The translations under genes and the position numbers were made by a program. A stretch of DNA of 64,000 nucleotides from Flavobacterium sp. SUN046 (GTDB lineage: Bacteria; Bacteroidota; Bacteroidia; Flavobacteriales; Flavobacteriaceae), in the NCBI RefSeq assembly GCF_028867965.1, contig NZ_JAPQNT010000011.1, forward strand, positions 46,006-110,005. Direction: 5' to 3'. Of the stretch, positions 41,635 through 51,043 are shown piece after piece (the first letter of the stretch is position 1; each line of letters opens with the position of its first letter). The notes beneath the pieces are model-generated. The model worked only from the letters and a program-made list of their open reading frames with translations, ran no database searches and was not told the DNA's origin.

Positions 41635-42977
41635 TACTCCTCTTTCTTAACCACTTTCCGAGCAACCTCAATCTTAAACTTCTTTCCTTTCATTTTTTCG
41701 TCACGAATAGCGTGCAACAACTCTTTTACTTTTTTGGATTTTACTGCTGCAAACGAGATAAAATCTTTTACTTCAATCAGTCCTAAATCACCTTTTTCGA
41801 GCTTTCCTTTTTGAGAAAAGAACCCAACAATGTCAATTTTGTTTAGTTTATTTTTCTTTCCACCACTAATATAAATAGTCTGAAATTCTGGCAGCTTTGG
41901 TAAGGTAGTTGCATTTTCTACATTCAAAACTTTCATTCCGTAATCTAAATAATCTAACTTTTTTTCACTTTCATGCGCAACAATATAAGCCGTTCCTGAA
42001 GCTAACATTCGAGCAGTTCGACCGTTTCGATGCGTGAATTCGTCTTCTTTTAAAGGTAAATGATAATGAATTACGTGTTTCATTTCGGGAATATCCAGTC
42101 CGCGTGCAGCTAAATCGGTAGTGATTAAATAACTCACACTTCCATTTCTGAACTGAATTAAAGCACGTTCGCGCTCGTCTTGATCCATTCCGCCGTGATA
42201 ATAGGTTGCGTAAATTCCTTTTTCGTTTAAAGTGTCGCTAATGCGTTCGGCAGCGTCACGATGGTTGCAAAAGATAATCGCCGCTTCCGATTTTAACGAA
42301 CAAATCAAATTAAAAAGTGAATTGATTTTGTCTTTTTCTTTAGAAACAACTAATTTCATATCCAAATTGGAAGTAGTTTCCTCTGTCGGAATAAAATCCA
42401 AAACAGTCGGATTTACAACTCGCGTATATTTTGGAATTTCAATATCGGAAGTCGCAGAAACCAAAACACGTTTGTTCAACTTATTCAATCTCGAAATGAT
42501 AAACGACATTTGTTCGTGAAAACCAAGTTGCAACGATTTATCAAATTCGTCTAGAACCAAAGTCAAAATGGTATCTGTTGTAAATGTTCCTCTGTCAATA
42601 TGATCGGCAATTCTGCCTGGAGTTCCAATTAAAACTGCTGGTGGATTGGATAAATTCTTGATTTCAGTATCAATTGAATGTCCGCCATAACAAACATTTA
42701 CTTTGTAGCTGGTTCCCATTTTTTTCCAAACTTGCTCAATTTGCAAACCTAATTCACGCGATGGAACTAAAATCAAACATTGAACGGTATTTATTTCTTC
42801 TTGTAAAAGTTCAAAAATTGGTAGTAAAAAAGCTAAAGTTTTTCCGGAACCTGTTGGTGAAAGTAATAAAACATTAGCGTCATTTAAAACAGCATCGTGT
42901 GCCATTTCTTGCATTTCGTTTAAACTTTCAATACCTAAATTTAAAAGTAAATTGTTGGAATGTGGATTTTTATTCAT
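41634..42977 (-). CDS. DEAD-box RNA helicase, DbpA-like
   Basis: This 447-residue helicase has motif I SPTGSGKT, PSRELG, TPGRI, motif II with DEFD in place of DEAD, SATSD for motif III, and HRNGRTAR for motif VI. A C-terminal RNA-binding extension (about 370-440, KKNKLNKIDIVGFFSQKG) is of the DbpA RBD type that recognises 23S rRNA helix 92. Ribosome assembly is the probable role. It converges with coaD. Confidence 0.88.
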   Translation of the reverse strand: MNKNPHSNNLLLNLGIESLNEMQEMAHDAVLNDANVLLLSPTGSGKTLAFLLPIFELLQEEINTVQCLILVPSRELGLQIEQVWKKMGTSYKVNVCYGGHSIDTEIKNLSNPPAVLIGTPGRIADHIDRGTFTTDTILTLVLDEFDKSLQLGFHEQMSFIISRLNKLNKRVLVSATSDIEIPKYTRVVNPTVLDFIPTEETTSNLDMKLVVSKEKDKINSLFNLICSLKSEAAIIFCNHRDAAERISDTLNEKGIYATYYHGGMDQDERERALIQFRNGSVSYLITTDLAARGLDIPEMKHVIHYHLPLKEDEFTHRNGRTARMLASGTAYIVAHESEKKLDYLDYGMKVLNVENATTLPKLPEFQTIYISGGKKNKLNKIDIVGFFSQKGKLEKGDLGLIEVKDFISFAAVKSKKVKELLHAIRDEKMKGKKFKIEVARKVVKKEE

Positions 42978-43076
42978 GCGGCAAAGGTAATGGAAAAGTT
43001 GGCAGTTTTCAGATTTCAGTTCTCAGATTGCAGTTTTCAGATTGCAGTTGTTATATGATATATTGATAAAAGTAAA

Positions 43077-43544
43077 TTACTTGATTTTTCTATTTACATA
43101 AATTATGACCCGATTTTTAGCATCCAAATCTCTTTTAGATCGACCTAACAAACCAATTTCAATATCGGTAGGTTCTTTATATTCTATTTCATCAGGACTA
43201 ACATAAGTATAAATACCATATCCATGACCAGAAACTATCCAACCTTTAGTTTTATTTAGATGAATTACATCAAAATCTCCAGCAGAACTTCCAGCGAAAA
43301 CCGGACCAAATTCTTTTAATAATTTTACCGATTGATTTTTAATATCTGAAATTGTATCTGCATTATCAAAAATTATGTAAGTTCCATTTTCAAATAAAAC
43401 CCAATCTTGATACTTCGGATTTATTGCAAGTCTAACATAATTTATAAGATTATCATTCTTAATTATCGCTTTATTTTTTTCAGCTTTTCCGCAATTCAAA
43501 AAAATAAAAAATAAAAAAAACAAACCAATTTTAAATGAATTCAT
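43077..43544 (-). CDS. Lipoprotein of unknown function
   Basis: This 155-residue protein has a lipobox-type signal (IFLNC, Cys near 18) and a domain with QDWVLFENGTYIIFDN and GWIVSGHGYGIYTYVSPDE. No characterised family is recognised. It is probably an outer- or inner-membrane lipoprotein. It lies on the minus strand, 46 bp from the Nudix gene, with a repeat-like CAGATT/TTCAG tract on its 3' side. Confidence 0.6.
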   Translation of the reverse strand: MNSFKIGLFFLFFIFLNCGKAEKNKAIIKNDNLINYVRLAINPKYQDWVLFENGTYIIFDNADTISDIKNQSVKLLKEFGPVFAGSSAGDFDVIHLNKTKGWIVSGHGYGIYTYVSPDEIEYKEPTDIEIGLLGRSKRDLDAKNRVIIYVNRKIK

Positions 43545-43590
43545 CTTGAAATAAATATTTATTTATAAAACATTGAATATTTAAATAGTA

Positions 43591-44190
43591 TCAAACAACT
43601 TTTTCTTCTTCAAACAAAAGTTTAATATTTTCATACGAATTATTCAATGCTTGCTTAATTTCTTCTCGATTTAGCCAAGCGACTTTTTCAATTCCTTCTT
43701 CGGCTTGCGGTATTGGTATTCCCTCAAAATCGGTTGTCATTTCATACCAATTTGTGATTTTCAATCTGTAAAGACCATTTCGCTTGAAGACATGGTAGGT
43801 TTTTTGAAGTTTTTTGGTGATTTTTAAATTAGTAACTCCTGTTTCTTCTTCAACTTCTCTAATTGCAGCGGCATCATTTTCTTCACCTTTATCAACGCCA
43901 CCTTTGGGTAAATCCCATTTTCCGTTTCTAAAAATAAACAAAACTTCTTGTTTATTGTTGTACACCAATCCGCCTCCAGCTTTTTTAACTGGAATTTTTT
44001 CTTTTACTTTTTTAAGAATTTCCTTCTCATCTGGATAATAAAGATAAGCTTTCTTAATCTTATTGTTGAACATTTTAATAATAAGTTGCTCTATGTCAAT
44101 ACTTTCAAGTAAGAACAATTGAAAGTCGGTTTCCTTAGCGACTTCATTTGTCAAAAAAAGTGGTTTGTCGTTCACAAAAACTTTATACAT
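43591..44190 (-). CDS. Nudix hydrolase
   Basis: This 199-residue protein carries an N-terminal extension of about 65 residues and a Nudix domain with the complete box GGVDKGE...REVEEETGV (about 97-119). The preceding FRNGKWDLPKG is typical of MutT/diadenosine polyphosphate-like enzymes. Substrate is unknown. Its start codon lies only 7 bp from the divergent pyrE ATG. Confidence 0.85.
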   Translation of the reverse strand: MYKVFVNDKPLFLTNEVAKETDFQLFLLESIDIEQLIIKMFNNKIKKAYLYYPDEKEILKKVKEKIPVKKAGGGLVYNNKQEVLFIFRNGKWDLPKGGVDKGEENDAAAIREVEEETGVTNLKITKKLQKTYHVFKRNGLYRLKITNWYEMTTDFEGIPIPQAEEGIEKVAWLNREEIKQALNNSYENIKLLFEEEKVV

Positions 44191-44193
44191 TTG
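44164..44193 (+). promoter_or_regulatory. pyrE promoter within the 5' end of the Nudix gene
   Basis: TTTG at 44164-44167 and TACATTTG at 44186-44193, with an 18-bp spacer, form a good Bacteroidota promoter. Transcription would start at or within a few bases of the pyrE ATG (44198). Confidence 0.6.
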
Positions 44194-44197
44194 TACT

Positions 44198-44839
44198 ATG
44201 ATTTTTAATAAAGAAACAGCCGAAAAAACAGCCGAATTGCTTTTACAAATAAATGCAATTAAATTGAATCCGTCAAATCCTTTTAAGTGGGCATCGGGTT
44301 GGAATTCGCCAATTTATTGCGACAACCGACTAACGCTTTCATTTCCAGCGATTAGAAATTATATTCGAGACGAATTTTCTAAACAAATTGAAGAAATTTA
44401 TGGTAAACCCGATGTAATTGCTGGTGTTGCTACTGGTGCAATTGGTATTGGTATACTTGTTGCAGAAGAACTCGGACTACCATTTGTGTACGTTAGACCC
44501 GAACCGAAAAAACACGGAAGACAAAATCAAGTGGAAGGTTTTTTGCAAAAAGGACAAAATGTTGTTGTTGTTGAAGACTTAATTTCGACTGGAAATAGTA
44601 GTTTGTTGGCAGTTGAAGCATTGAAAGAAGCTGGAGCAAATGTAAAAGGAATGATAGCTATTTTCTCTTACGGATTTGATGTCGCTTCAGAAAATTTCAA
44701 AAATGCTACTGTTGAATTACATACATTAAGCAATTACGAACACCTTTTAGAATTAGCCGTAGAAAAACAATACATTACTGAAAAAGAACAAATTACATTG
44801 CAAGAATGGCGTAAAAGTCCAGCTACTTGGAGTATATAA
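44198..44839 (+). CDS. pyrE: Orotate phosphoribosyltransferase
   Basis: This 213-residue enzyme makes orotidine 5'-phosphate in pyrimidine synthesis. It starts MIFNKETAEKTAELLLQINA, has NPFKWASGWNSPIYCDNR, GVATGAIGIG, and the PRPP-binding motif VVVVEDLISTGNSSL. The ATG at 44198 is chosen over an in-frame ATG at 44165, which would begin inside the divergent Nudix gene and upstream of the predicted transcription start. Confidence 0.93.
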   Translation: MIFNKETAEKTAELLLQINAIKLNPSNPFKWASGWNSPIYCDNRLTLSFPAIRNYIRDEFSKQIEEIYGKPDVIAGVATGAIGIGILVAEELGLPFVYVRPEPKKHGRQNQVEGFLQKGQNVVVVEDLISTGNSSLLAVEALKEAGANVKGMIAIFSYGFDVASENFKNATVELHTLSNYEHLLELAVEKQYITEKEQITLQEWRKSPATWSI

Positions 44840-44898
44840 AATGAGATTACAGATTTTAGAATTCAGATTTCAGACCAAAAAAAATAATTTAAAATTCA

Positions 44899-44930
44899 CT
44901 TTGTGCCTTTGTGCCTTTGTGGCAAAAAAA
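44899..44930. repeat. TTTGTGCC-type dispersed repeat
   Basis: CTTTGTGCCTTTGTGCCTTTGTGGC directly precedes the next gene, as the inverse of the repeat at 25507-25546 before menD. Both create spurious upstream ATG starts of the MPLCL kind. Confidence 0.65.
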
Positions 44931-44935
44931 TAAAC

Positions 44936-45328
44936 ATGAACTTAGAAAGCCCAAAAGTTACAGTAGAAAAATCAGCTGAATATTTATTCACTCAATTATC
45001 AGACGTTAAAAATTTTGAAAAACTAATGCCTGAAAATATTGCTAAGTTTGAAGTACTTGGCGATGATATTTTTAATTTTGGATTAAAAGGAATGCCTGAA
45101 ATTAAATTACGAATGAAAGAAGGAATTCCACATTCTAAGGTAGTCTTGAATGCTGCTAGTGATAAACTTCCGTTTTCACTAATTGCCAATATTGCAACTT
45201 TATCTGAAAATTCTAGTGAAGTAAAATTAGATTTTGAAGGCGATTTCAATCCAATGATGGCCATGATGATTAAAGGTCCAATTACTAAATTTTTGGAAAC
45301 TTTGGCAACGAATATGGTAAAACTATAA
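44936..45328 (+). CDS. SRPBCC-fold protein
   Basis: This 130-residue protein begins MNLESPKVTVEKSAEYLF and looks like a small START/SRPBCC ligand-binding fold (FTQLSDVKNFEKLMPENI, then KLRMKEGIPHSK, then LDFEGDFNPMMAMMI). It carries no enzyme motif. A shared flavobacterial family is evident by feel but uncharacterised. The ATG at 44936 is chosen; the upstream in-frame ATG at 44903 lies in a repeat. Confidence 0.75.
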   Translation: MNLESPKVTVEKSAEYLFTQLSDVKNFEKLMPENIAKFEVLGDDIFNFGLKGMPEIKLRMKEGIPHSKVVLNAASDKLPFSLIANIATLSENSSEVKLDFEGDFNPMMAMMIKGPITKFLETLATNMVKL

Positions 45329-45349
45329 CTATAAAAGAATAATAAATTG

Positions 45350-45381
45350 AAAATGACAATCAGTACTTTGATTGTCATTTT
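45350..45381. terminator. Bidirectional terminator
   Basis: Perfect 13-bp arms (AAAATGACAATCA / TGATTGTCATTTT) with a 6-nt loop and A/T ends between convergent genes. Confidence 0.88.
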
Positions 45382-45384
45382 TAT

Positions 45385-46116
45385 TTAATATAACATCATA
45401 ATTTCTTTAATTCCATAAGTTTTAATCGAATCATCTTCCAACATTAATTCAAGCATTCCTTCATTAGAAACTCCTCGTATAATTCCCATAAAACGATTGT
45501 TATTAGCATCTTCAAAAGGCATTGGAACATTAATTTTATATAAATACTTATGAAAATCATTCCAAAGTTGCTCCGATTGATTCGAAAGTATTAAACTGCA
45601 ATTTTTCTTTATCTGAAAAACTAATTTTTCTAAAATCAAATCCAAATCAAATTCAGTATTCATAACTACTGCTATTGACGAAGCTTTTGGTAAATTATCA
45701 AATGTTTTTTGGTTAACATTCAACCCAATTCCGACTATAGATTCAATTTTATTGTCAGATTTAAAGCTGTTTTCTATTAAAATGCCACACAACTTCTTAT
45801 TATCTGACATTATGTCGTTCGGCCATTTGATGCTTAACTTCGGTAAATTGAATTGTTCTAAAACTTGAATAACTGATAAAGCTACTGCCACATTCAAATG
45901 AAATATCTCCTCAATAGTATCAAGAATATCCTTAACCAAAATACTCATTATTAGATTTTTACCAGCTTCTGAATTCCAAGTTGAACCCATTTGACCTTTT
46001 CCTTTTGTTTGACTTTTAGCAACAACCACCGTAAAGTTTTCTACTATTTGATTTCTTGACATTTCCTTCAAAAAATCGTTAGTAGAATCTATGGCATCGA
46101 GTTTGATTAAGTTCAT
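45385..46116 (-). CDS. birA: Biotin--[acetyl-CoA-carboxylase] ligase
   Basis: This 243-residue biotin protein ligase activates biotin as biotinyl-AMP and transfers it to the biotin carboxyl carrier protein. It has DSTNDFLKE at the start, KGQMGSTWNSEAGKN (the GRGRxG-type loop in a KGKGQMG variant), the SIKWPNDIMSD lysine motif and GIGLNVNQ. It lacks the N-terminal DNA-binding domain of E. coli BirA, as expected for Bacteroidota class I enzymes. It is divergent from rsfS. Confidence 0.92.
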   Translation of the reverse strand: MNLIKLDAIDSTNDFLKEMSRNQIVENFTVVVAKSQTKGKGQMGSTWNSEAGKNLIMSILVKDILDTIEEIFHLNVAVALSVIQVLEQFNLPKLSIKWPNDIMSDNKKLCGILIENSFKSDNKIESIVGIGLNVNQKTFDNLPKASSIAVVMNTEFDLDLILEKLVFQIKKNCSLILSNQSEQLWNDFHKYLYKINVPMPFEDANNNRFMGIIRGVSNEGMLELMLEDDSIKTYGIKEIMMLY

Positions 46117-46182
46117 TGAAATTATTTTTGTAAAACAGTATTTAAACTTATGTTAAGCATCAAAAATAATGACAAATTTTGA

Positions 46183-46190
46183 TACCTTTG
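46183..46190 (+). promoter_or_regulatory. Candidate -7 element of rsfS-ftsH
   Basis: TACCTTTG matches TAnnTTTG 19 bp before the rsfS ATG; no good -33 TTG is seen. Confidence 0.5.
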
Positions 46191-46209
46191 CAAACTATAT
46201 AAAAATTAA

Positions 46210-46581
46210 ATGGCGAAAAATACAATAAGTACAGATGTTTTGTTAACAAACATCATTAAAGGAATAGAAGAAGTAAAAGGAAATGATATTGACATTCTTG
46301 ACTTAAGAGCAATAGATACAGCAGTTTGTGATTATTTTGTAATCTGTAACGGAACTTCAAATACACAAGTAAACGCAATCGTAAATTCGGTTCAAAAAAT
46401 AGTTTCCAAAGAACTTAAAGACAAACCTTGGCATGTTGAAGGTTCTGACAATGCTGAATGGGTATTGATGGATTATGTAAGTATTGTTGTGCATGTTTTT
46501 CAAAAAGAAATTCGTGAGTACTACAATATCGAAGGACTTTGGGGCGATGCTAAAATTACTTCTTTAGAAAATAAAAATTAA
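46210..46581 (+). CDS. rsfS: Ribosomal silencing factor RsfS
   Basis: This 123-residue protein binds ribosomal protein uL14 and blocks subunit joining during starvation. It has ILDLRAIDTAVCDYFVICNGTSNTQVNAI and KPWHVEGSDNAEWVLMDYVSIVVHVF, the conserved core. Length is typical. ftsH follows 15 bp later, a common flavobacterial arrangement. Confidence 0.93.
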   Translation: MAKNTISTDVLLTNIIKGIEEVKGNDIDILDLRAIDTAVCDYFVICNGTSNTQVNAIVNSVQKIVSKELKDKPWHVEGSDNAEWVLMDYVSIVVHVFQKEIREYYNIEGLWGDAKITSLENKN

Positions 46582-46596
46582 ACGCACAATAAAATA

Positions 46597-48522
46597 ATGT
46601 CAGAGAACAAAAAACCAGTTGGTTTCAAATTTAGTCCTTGGTGGATTTCAGGAGCTTTAATTTTAATGTTTATTCTTTTAAACATTTTTAACAGTTCTGG
46701 TATTGAAGATCCTACTAAAATTTCATCATCAAAATTTGATGCACTTTTAAATAGTGGTCAAATAGAGAAAGTTATAATTTTCAATAAAATTCAAGCAGAA
46801 GCTTACCTTACTCCTGCTGCTTTGAAGGATAAGGCTAATAAAAAAGTAGCTAAAGACCTTTTCGGTGCTGCAAACAAAGGACCACATTATACTTTTGAAA
46901 TTGCAGACGCTCAAAACTTTGAAAATAAACTTATTAAAGCGCAATCAGAAAAAAAATTAAAAGACTACGATTTTAAATTAAAAGATGATTGGACTGGTTA
47001 TATAGGTCAATTTCTTCCTATATTATTATTGGTTGGAGTTTGGTTGTATTTCATGAGAAGAATGTCTGGTGGAGCTGGTGGCGGTGGCGGACAAATTTTC
47101 AATATTGGAAAATCTAGAGCTAAACTATTTGACGAAAAAACAGATGTAAAAACTACATTTAAAGATGTTGCCGGTCTAGAGGGTGCAAAAGAAGAAGTTC
47201 AAGAAATTGTAGAATTCTTAAAAAATCCTGAAAAATATACCATTTTGGGAGGTAAAATTCCTAAAGGTGCATTATTAGTTGGACCTCCAGGAACTGGAAA
47301 AACATTACTAGCAAAAGCTGTTGCTGGTGAAGCTCAAGTACCATTTTTCTCACTTTCAGGTTCAGATTTTGTTGAAATGTTTGTAGGAGTTGGAGCTTCA
47401 CGAGTTAGAGATTTATTCAAACAAGCCAAAGAAAAATCACCAGCAATAATATTTATTGATGAGATTGATGCCGTTGGTCGCGCTAGAGGAAAAAACAGTA
47501 TGTCTGGTGGAAATGACGAACGTGAAAACACACTAAATCAATTACTTACAGAAATGGATGGTTTTGGAACCAATACTCACGTAATTGTGATTGCTGCTAC
47601 CAATAGAGCTGATGTTTTAGACAAAGCGTTAATGCGTGCAGGACGTTTCGACAGACAAATTTATGTTGATTTACCAGACATTCGTGAAAGAAAAGAAATA
47701 TTTGAAGTGCATTTAACACCTCTTAAAAAAGTTGAAGGTTTAGATACTGATTTTCTAGCTAAGCAAACGCCAGGTTTTTCTGGAGCAGATATTGCCAATG
47801 TTTGTAACGAAGCGGCTTTAATTGCTGCACGTAACAATAAAACGGCGGTTGATAAGCAAGATTTTCTTGATGCGGTAGATAGAATAGTTGGTGGTTTAGA
47901 AAAGAAAAATAAAATTGTAACACCAGCAGAAAAGCGTGCTATTGCAGTTCATGAAGCTGGACATGCTACGGTAAGTTGGATGTTAGAACATGCAGCTCCA
48001 CTAATCAAGGTCACAATTGTGCCACGAGGTCAAAGTTTAGGTGCAGCTTGGTATTTGCCGGAAGAGCGTTTAATTGTTCGTCCAAATCAAATGCTTGATG
48101 AAATGTGCGCTACTATGGGTGGTCGTGCAGCTGAAAAAGTAATATTTGACACAATTTCAACTGGAGCTTTATCCGATTTGGAAAAAGTTACCAAACAAGC
48201 TCGTGCCATGGTTACAATTTATGGTTTAAATGAAAAGTTAGGAAATGTAACTTACTATGATTCGTCAGGTCAAAATGAGTATAATTTTAACAAGCCCTAT
48301 TCTGAAGATACGGCTATTGTAATTGACAAAGAAATACACGATTTAATTGAAGGTCAATACCAACGAGCAATTCAAATATTGACCGACAATAAGGATAAAT
48401 TGATTCAGCTTGCAGATATATTAATTGAAAAAGAAGTGATTTTTAAAGATGATTTAGAAACTATTTTCGGAAAAAGATTATTTGATAAAGATCAAGAAGA
48501 AAACACAGAATTTCCTGCATAA
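46597..48522 (+). CDS. ftsH: ATP-dependent zinc metalloprotease FtsH
   Basis: This 641-residue membrane protease degrades misfolded or short-lived membrane and cytosolic proteins. Two membrane helices (about 12-28 and 133-150) enclose a periplasmic domain. The AAA module has [21 protein letters not shown] and the second region of homology, [20 protein letters not shown]. The zinc site HEAGH lies in [11 protein letters not shown]. Length and order are typical. It is co-oriented with rsfS and ends at a terminator. Confidence 0.96.
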   Translation: MSENKKPVGFKFSPWWISGALILMFILLNIFNSSGIEDPTKISSSKFDALLNSGQIEKVIIFNKIQAEAYLTPAALKDKANKKVAKDLFGAANKGPHYTFEIADAQNFENKLIKAQSEKKLKDYDFKLKDDWTGYIGQFLPILLLVGVWLYFMRRMSGGAGGGGGQIFNIGKSRAKLFDEKTDVKTTFKDVAGLEGAKEEVQEIVEFLKNPEKYTILGGKIPKGALLVGPPGTGKTLLAKAVAGEAQVPFFSLSGSDFVEMFVGVGASRVRDLFKQAKEKSPAIIFIDEIDAVGRARGKNSMSGGNDERENTLNQLLTEMDGFGTNTHVIVIAATNRADVLDKALMRAGRFDRQIYVDLPDIRERKEIFEVHLTPLKKVEGLDTDFLAKQTPGFSGADIANVCNEAALIAARNNKTAVDKQDFLDAVDRIVGGLEKKNKIVTPAEKRAIAVHEAGHATVSWMLEHAAPLIKVTIVPRGQSLGAAWYLPEERLIVRPNQMLDEMCATMGGRAAEKVIFDTISTGALSDLEKVTKQARAMVTIYGLNEKLGNVTYYDSSGQNEYNFNKPYSEDTAIVIDKEIHDLIEGQYQRAIQILTDNKDKLIQLADILIEKEVIFKDDLETIFGKRLFDKDQEENTEFPA

Positions 48523-48545
48523 TTTGTAGTATTTAATAAAAAAAT

Positions 48546-48588
48546 AAAAATCTTAATTCAAAAAATGCTTTTGAATTAAGATTTTTTT
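48546..48588 (+). terminator. Terminator after ftsH
   Basis: 17-bp arms (AAAATCTTAATTCAAAA and its complement) with a 5-nt loop and T-run. Confidence 0.85.
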
Positions 48589-48595
48589 ATCTTTG
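48588..48595 (+). promoter_or_regulatory. Candidate -7 element of the LUD-cdsA-psd operon
   Basis: TATCTTTG matches TAnnTTTG and lies directly after the ftsH terminator, 41 bp before the LUD start. Confidence 0.5.
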
Positions 48596-48635
48596 AAAGT
48601 TTTCAAATGATAAATAAAGAATTTTATACAATTAT

Positions 48636-49235
48636 ATGAGTCTTTTTAGAAAAATATTTGGTTCTGGCAATGATGCTTCCGATGAGGAAAACCAAAGTGA
48701 ATACAATGCCCCAAAACCTTCCAACCTTCCGGTTGATGACTTGTTTACGTTCAATTTTAAAAAAAATGGCGGTAAATTTATATATTGCGAAAACTTAAGC
48801 GAAGTTAAAGAACAATTTGAAAACATATTAGAAGAGAACGACTGGTTTGAAAGTGAAGTTTTATGTAACGAACCAAAATTGTTTAATTTATTGGATGAAA
48901 ACAAATTGATTTATACAAACCCAGTTGAACCAAAATTTCTTTTTGCGAGTTGTGAGAATCTTATTGCTGACGAAGGTTCGGTATTATTTTCATCCAATCA
49001 AATAAAACATAAAAAACCTAACGAACTTCCAGATAATATTGTAATTCTTGCTACAACAAGCCAAATATTAGAATCTAAAAGTGATGGTTTACGTGTAATT
49101 AAGAAAAAATACGTCAAAGATTACCCAACCAATATCACAACAATTAAGTATTTTGAAAAAGTTCAAGATGAAGATTTTTTGACATACGGAAGTTGTGCTA
49201 AAAATTTATATTTACTTCTTTTAGAAGATTTGTAA
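48636..49235 (+). CDS. LUD-domain protein (LutC/YkgG-like)
   Basis: This 199-residue protein carries the LUD fold known from lactate-utilisation LutC. It has ENLSEVKEQFENILEEN, then LFASCENLIADEGSVLFSS, and a C-terminal GSCAKNLYLLLLED. Partner proteins LutA and LutB are not adjacent. It starts a run of five co-oriented genes with tiny gaps (cdsA starts 2 bp after it), so it may be linked to phospholipid metabolism only by transcription. Confidence 0.75.
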   Translation: MSLFRKIFGSGNDASDEENQSEYNAPKPSNLPVDDLFTFNFKKNGGKFIYCENLSEVKEQFENILEENDWFESEVLCNEPKLFNLLDENKLIYTNPVEPKFLFASCENLIADEGSVLFSSNQIKHKKPNELPDNIVILATTSQILESKSDGLRVIKKKYVKDYPTNITTIKYFEKVQDEDFLTYGSCAKNLYLLLLEDL

Positions 49236-49236
49236 A

Positions 49237-50127
49237 ATGAATGAAACTTTAAAGCGAGCTATTTCTGGTGTGGTTTACATCACACTATTACTAGCTTCAA
49301 TTCTTTACTCAACAGAAAGTTTTTTCATCTTGTTTGGATTATTTCTATTAATTTCTATATATGAATTTTGTAGTTTAGTTCAAGTAAGAAAGTCGTTCCC
49401 AATAGTTTTAGGAATACTTATTTATACTATTGTACTCCTAGTTAGTTTTTATAGAATTGAAACTGAAACATTTCTAAAAAATAATTTACAAACCACTATT
49501 TCTTTAGGTATTAATATCAATCAACTGAATTTAGTTTTGTTGGTTATTAATTTAGTAGTTTCTATAAAATGTATTTTATTTTTGTTTTACGATAAAATTC
49601 AATCAATTAGTAGTTCCTCTAAATACCTTTATTTACTGGGATATATTATTTTACCTTTTCTATTTATAACTAAAATTTCATTCGGAATAAAAGGTTATAA
49701 TCCTAAAATCATAATTGGATTATTTATATTAATTTGGACCAACGATACATTTGCTTATATTGTAGGTAAATCAATTGGAAAACATAAATTATTTGAACGA
49801 ATTTCTCCTAAAAAAACTATTGAAGGATTTATTGGCGGAATTGTATTTGCCGTTTTTGCAGGTTTTTTAATATCAAAATTTTATATTAAAGCTAATGCAG
49901 ATATTAGCAATAAATCAATATTAATTTGGACAATTATTGCCGTTTTAGTTGGTGTTATTGGAACTATTGGCGACTTAATTGAATCTAAATTTAAACGAAT
50001 TGCTGGTGTAAAAGACAGCGGAAAAATAATGCCAGGACACGGAGGCATTTTAGATCGACTAGATAGTGTTATATTTGTAGCACCATTTGTATTTTTGTTT
50101 TATCAAATTTTAAATTATGTTTCATAA
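49237..50127 (+). CDS. cdsA: Phosphatidate cytidylyltransferase
   Basis: This 296-residue polytopic enzyme makes CDP-diacylglycerol from phosphatidate and CTP. It has about eight helices and the CDP-alcohol motif near the C-terminus: ESKFKRIAGVKDSGKIMPGHGGILDRLDS (shown in parts: ESKFKRIAGVKDSG and PGHGGILDRLDS). NDTFAYIVGKSIGKH is another family motif. It overlaps psd by 11 bp. Confidence 0.95.
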   Translation: MNETLKRAISGVVYITLLLASILYSTESFFILFGLFLLISIYEFCSLVQVRKSFPIVLGILIYTIVLLVSFYRIETETFLKNNLQTTISLGININQLNLVLLVINLVVSIKCILFLFYDKIQSISSSSKYLYLLGYIILPFLFITKISFGIKGYNPKIIIGLFILIWTNDTFAYIVGKSIGKHKLFERISPKKTIEGFIGGIVFAVFAGFLISKFYIKANADISNKSILIWTIIAVLVGVIGTIGDLIESKFKRIAGVKDSGKIMPGHGGILDRLDSVIFVAPFVFLFYQILNYVS

Positions 50128-50767
50128 AGAAGGCGCAAAGATTATTTTAATATCAACTTCATTGTTTGTTATTTTATTGTTGTTAACTCCATTAGTTTTT
50201 ACAAATTTTTGGATTCTAAAATCAGTTCAAATATTTTTATTATTATTTTTATTGATAATTTTACAGTTTTTTAGAAATCCTAATAGAGCACTAGAAGTAA
50301 ACGATTACAATATTGTTGCGCCTGTAGATGGAAAAGTTGTTGTAATAGAAGAGGTTTTCGAACCAGAATATTTCAAAGACAAGCGTTTGCAAGTTTCCAT
50401 TTTCATGTCGCCTATAAATGTTCATGTAACGCGTTATGCAGCAAGCGGAAAGATAAAATACAGTAAATACCATCCAGGAAAATACTTAGTTGCCTGGCAT
50501 CCAAAAGCGAGTACTGAAAACGAACGTACAACTGTTGTTATTGAAAATAGAATTTTTGGAGAAATCTTGTACCGTCAAATTGCTGGTGCTTTGGCTAAGC
50601 GAATTGTAAATTATGCCGAAGAAGGAATGCAAGTTAGACAAGGTGATGATGCTGGATTTATAAAATTTGGATCACGAGTAGATTTATATTTTCCAATTGG
50701 AACCACTATTAATGTAAAAATCGGACAAAAAGCAATCGGAAATAGAACAATAGTTGCAACCAAATAA
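50117..50767 (+). CDS. psd: Phosphatidylserine decarboxylase
   Basis: This 216-residue short (proenzyme) decarboxylase makes phosphatidylethanolamine. Two N-terminal helices (about 8-27 and 30-48) precede the catalytic domain. It has APVDGKVVVIEE, MSPINVHVTR and the autocleavage site FGSRVDLYFP, where cleavage at Gly-Ser creates the pyruvoyl group. It directly follows cdsA, matching the PE pathway. Confidence 0.94.
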   Translation: MFHKEGAKIILISTSLFVILLLLTPLVFTNFWILKSVQIFLLLFLLIILQFFRNPNRALEVNDYNIVAPVDGKVVVIEEVFEPEYFKDKRLQVSIFMSPINVHVTRYAASGKIKYSKYHPGKYLVAWHPKASTENERTTVVIENRIFGEILYRQIAGALAKRIVNYAEEGMQVRQGDDAGFIKFGSRVDLYFPIGTTINVKIGQKAIGNRTIVATK

Positions 50768-51040
50768 ATGCAAGAAAAAGAGTTAGATAGTCGTTTTGAA
50801 GAAGCTGTTGAACTAGCAAACACTATGACGCAAGCCGAATTGCCTCAGGATGTTCAACTGCGTTTGTATGCTTTATACAAACAATCAACTCATGGCACTA
50901 TTACAAGTCGGATTTATCCTAATTATGATTTGAGAAACGCATTTAAAATGAATGCTTGGATGCAAATAAGCCATCTTACTCAAGAAGAATGCAAAGAATT
51001 ATACATAGAAGCAATAAATTCAATAGCTAAAAAGAAATAA
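50768..51040 (+). CDS. Acyl-CoA-binding protein
   Basis: This 90-residue protein matches the eukaryote-like ACBP fold: LDSRFEEAVELANTM, QLRLYALYKQSTHGTI and AWMQISHLTQEECKELYIEAI (the last two carry the conserved YALYKQAT-like and W-x-x-x-x-LS-x-E-A-like motifs). It binds long-chain acyl-CoA. It begins directly after the psd stop, fitting a lipid-synthesis operon. ACBPs are uncommon in bacteria but recurrent in Bacteroidota. Confidence 0.9.
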   Translation: MQEKELDSRFEEAVELANTMTQAELPQDVQLRLYALYKQSTHGTITSRIYPNYDLRNAFKMNAWMQISHLTQEECKELYIEAINSIAKKK

Positions 51041-51043
51041 AAC

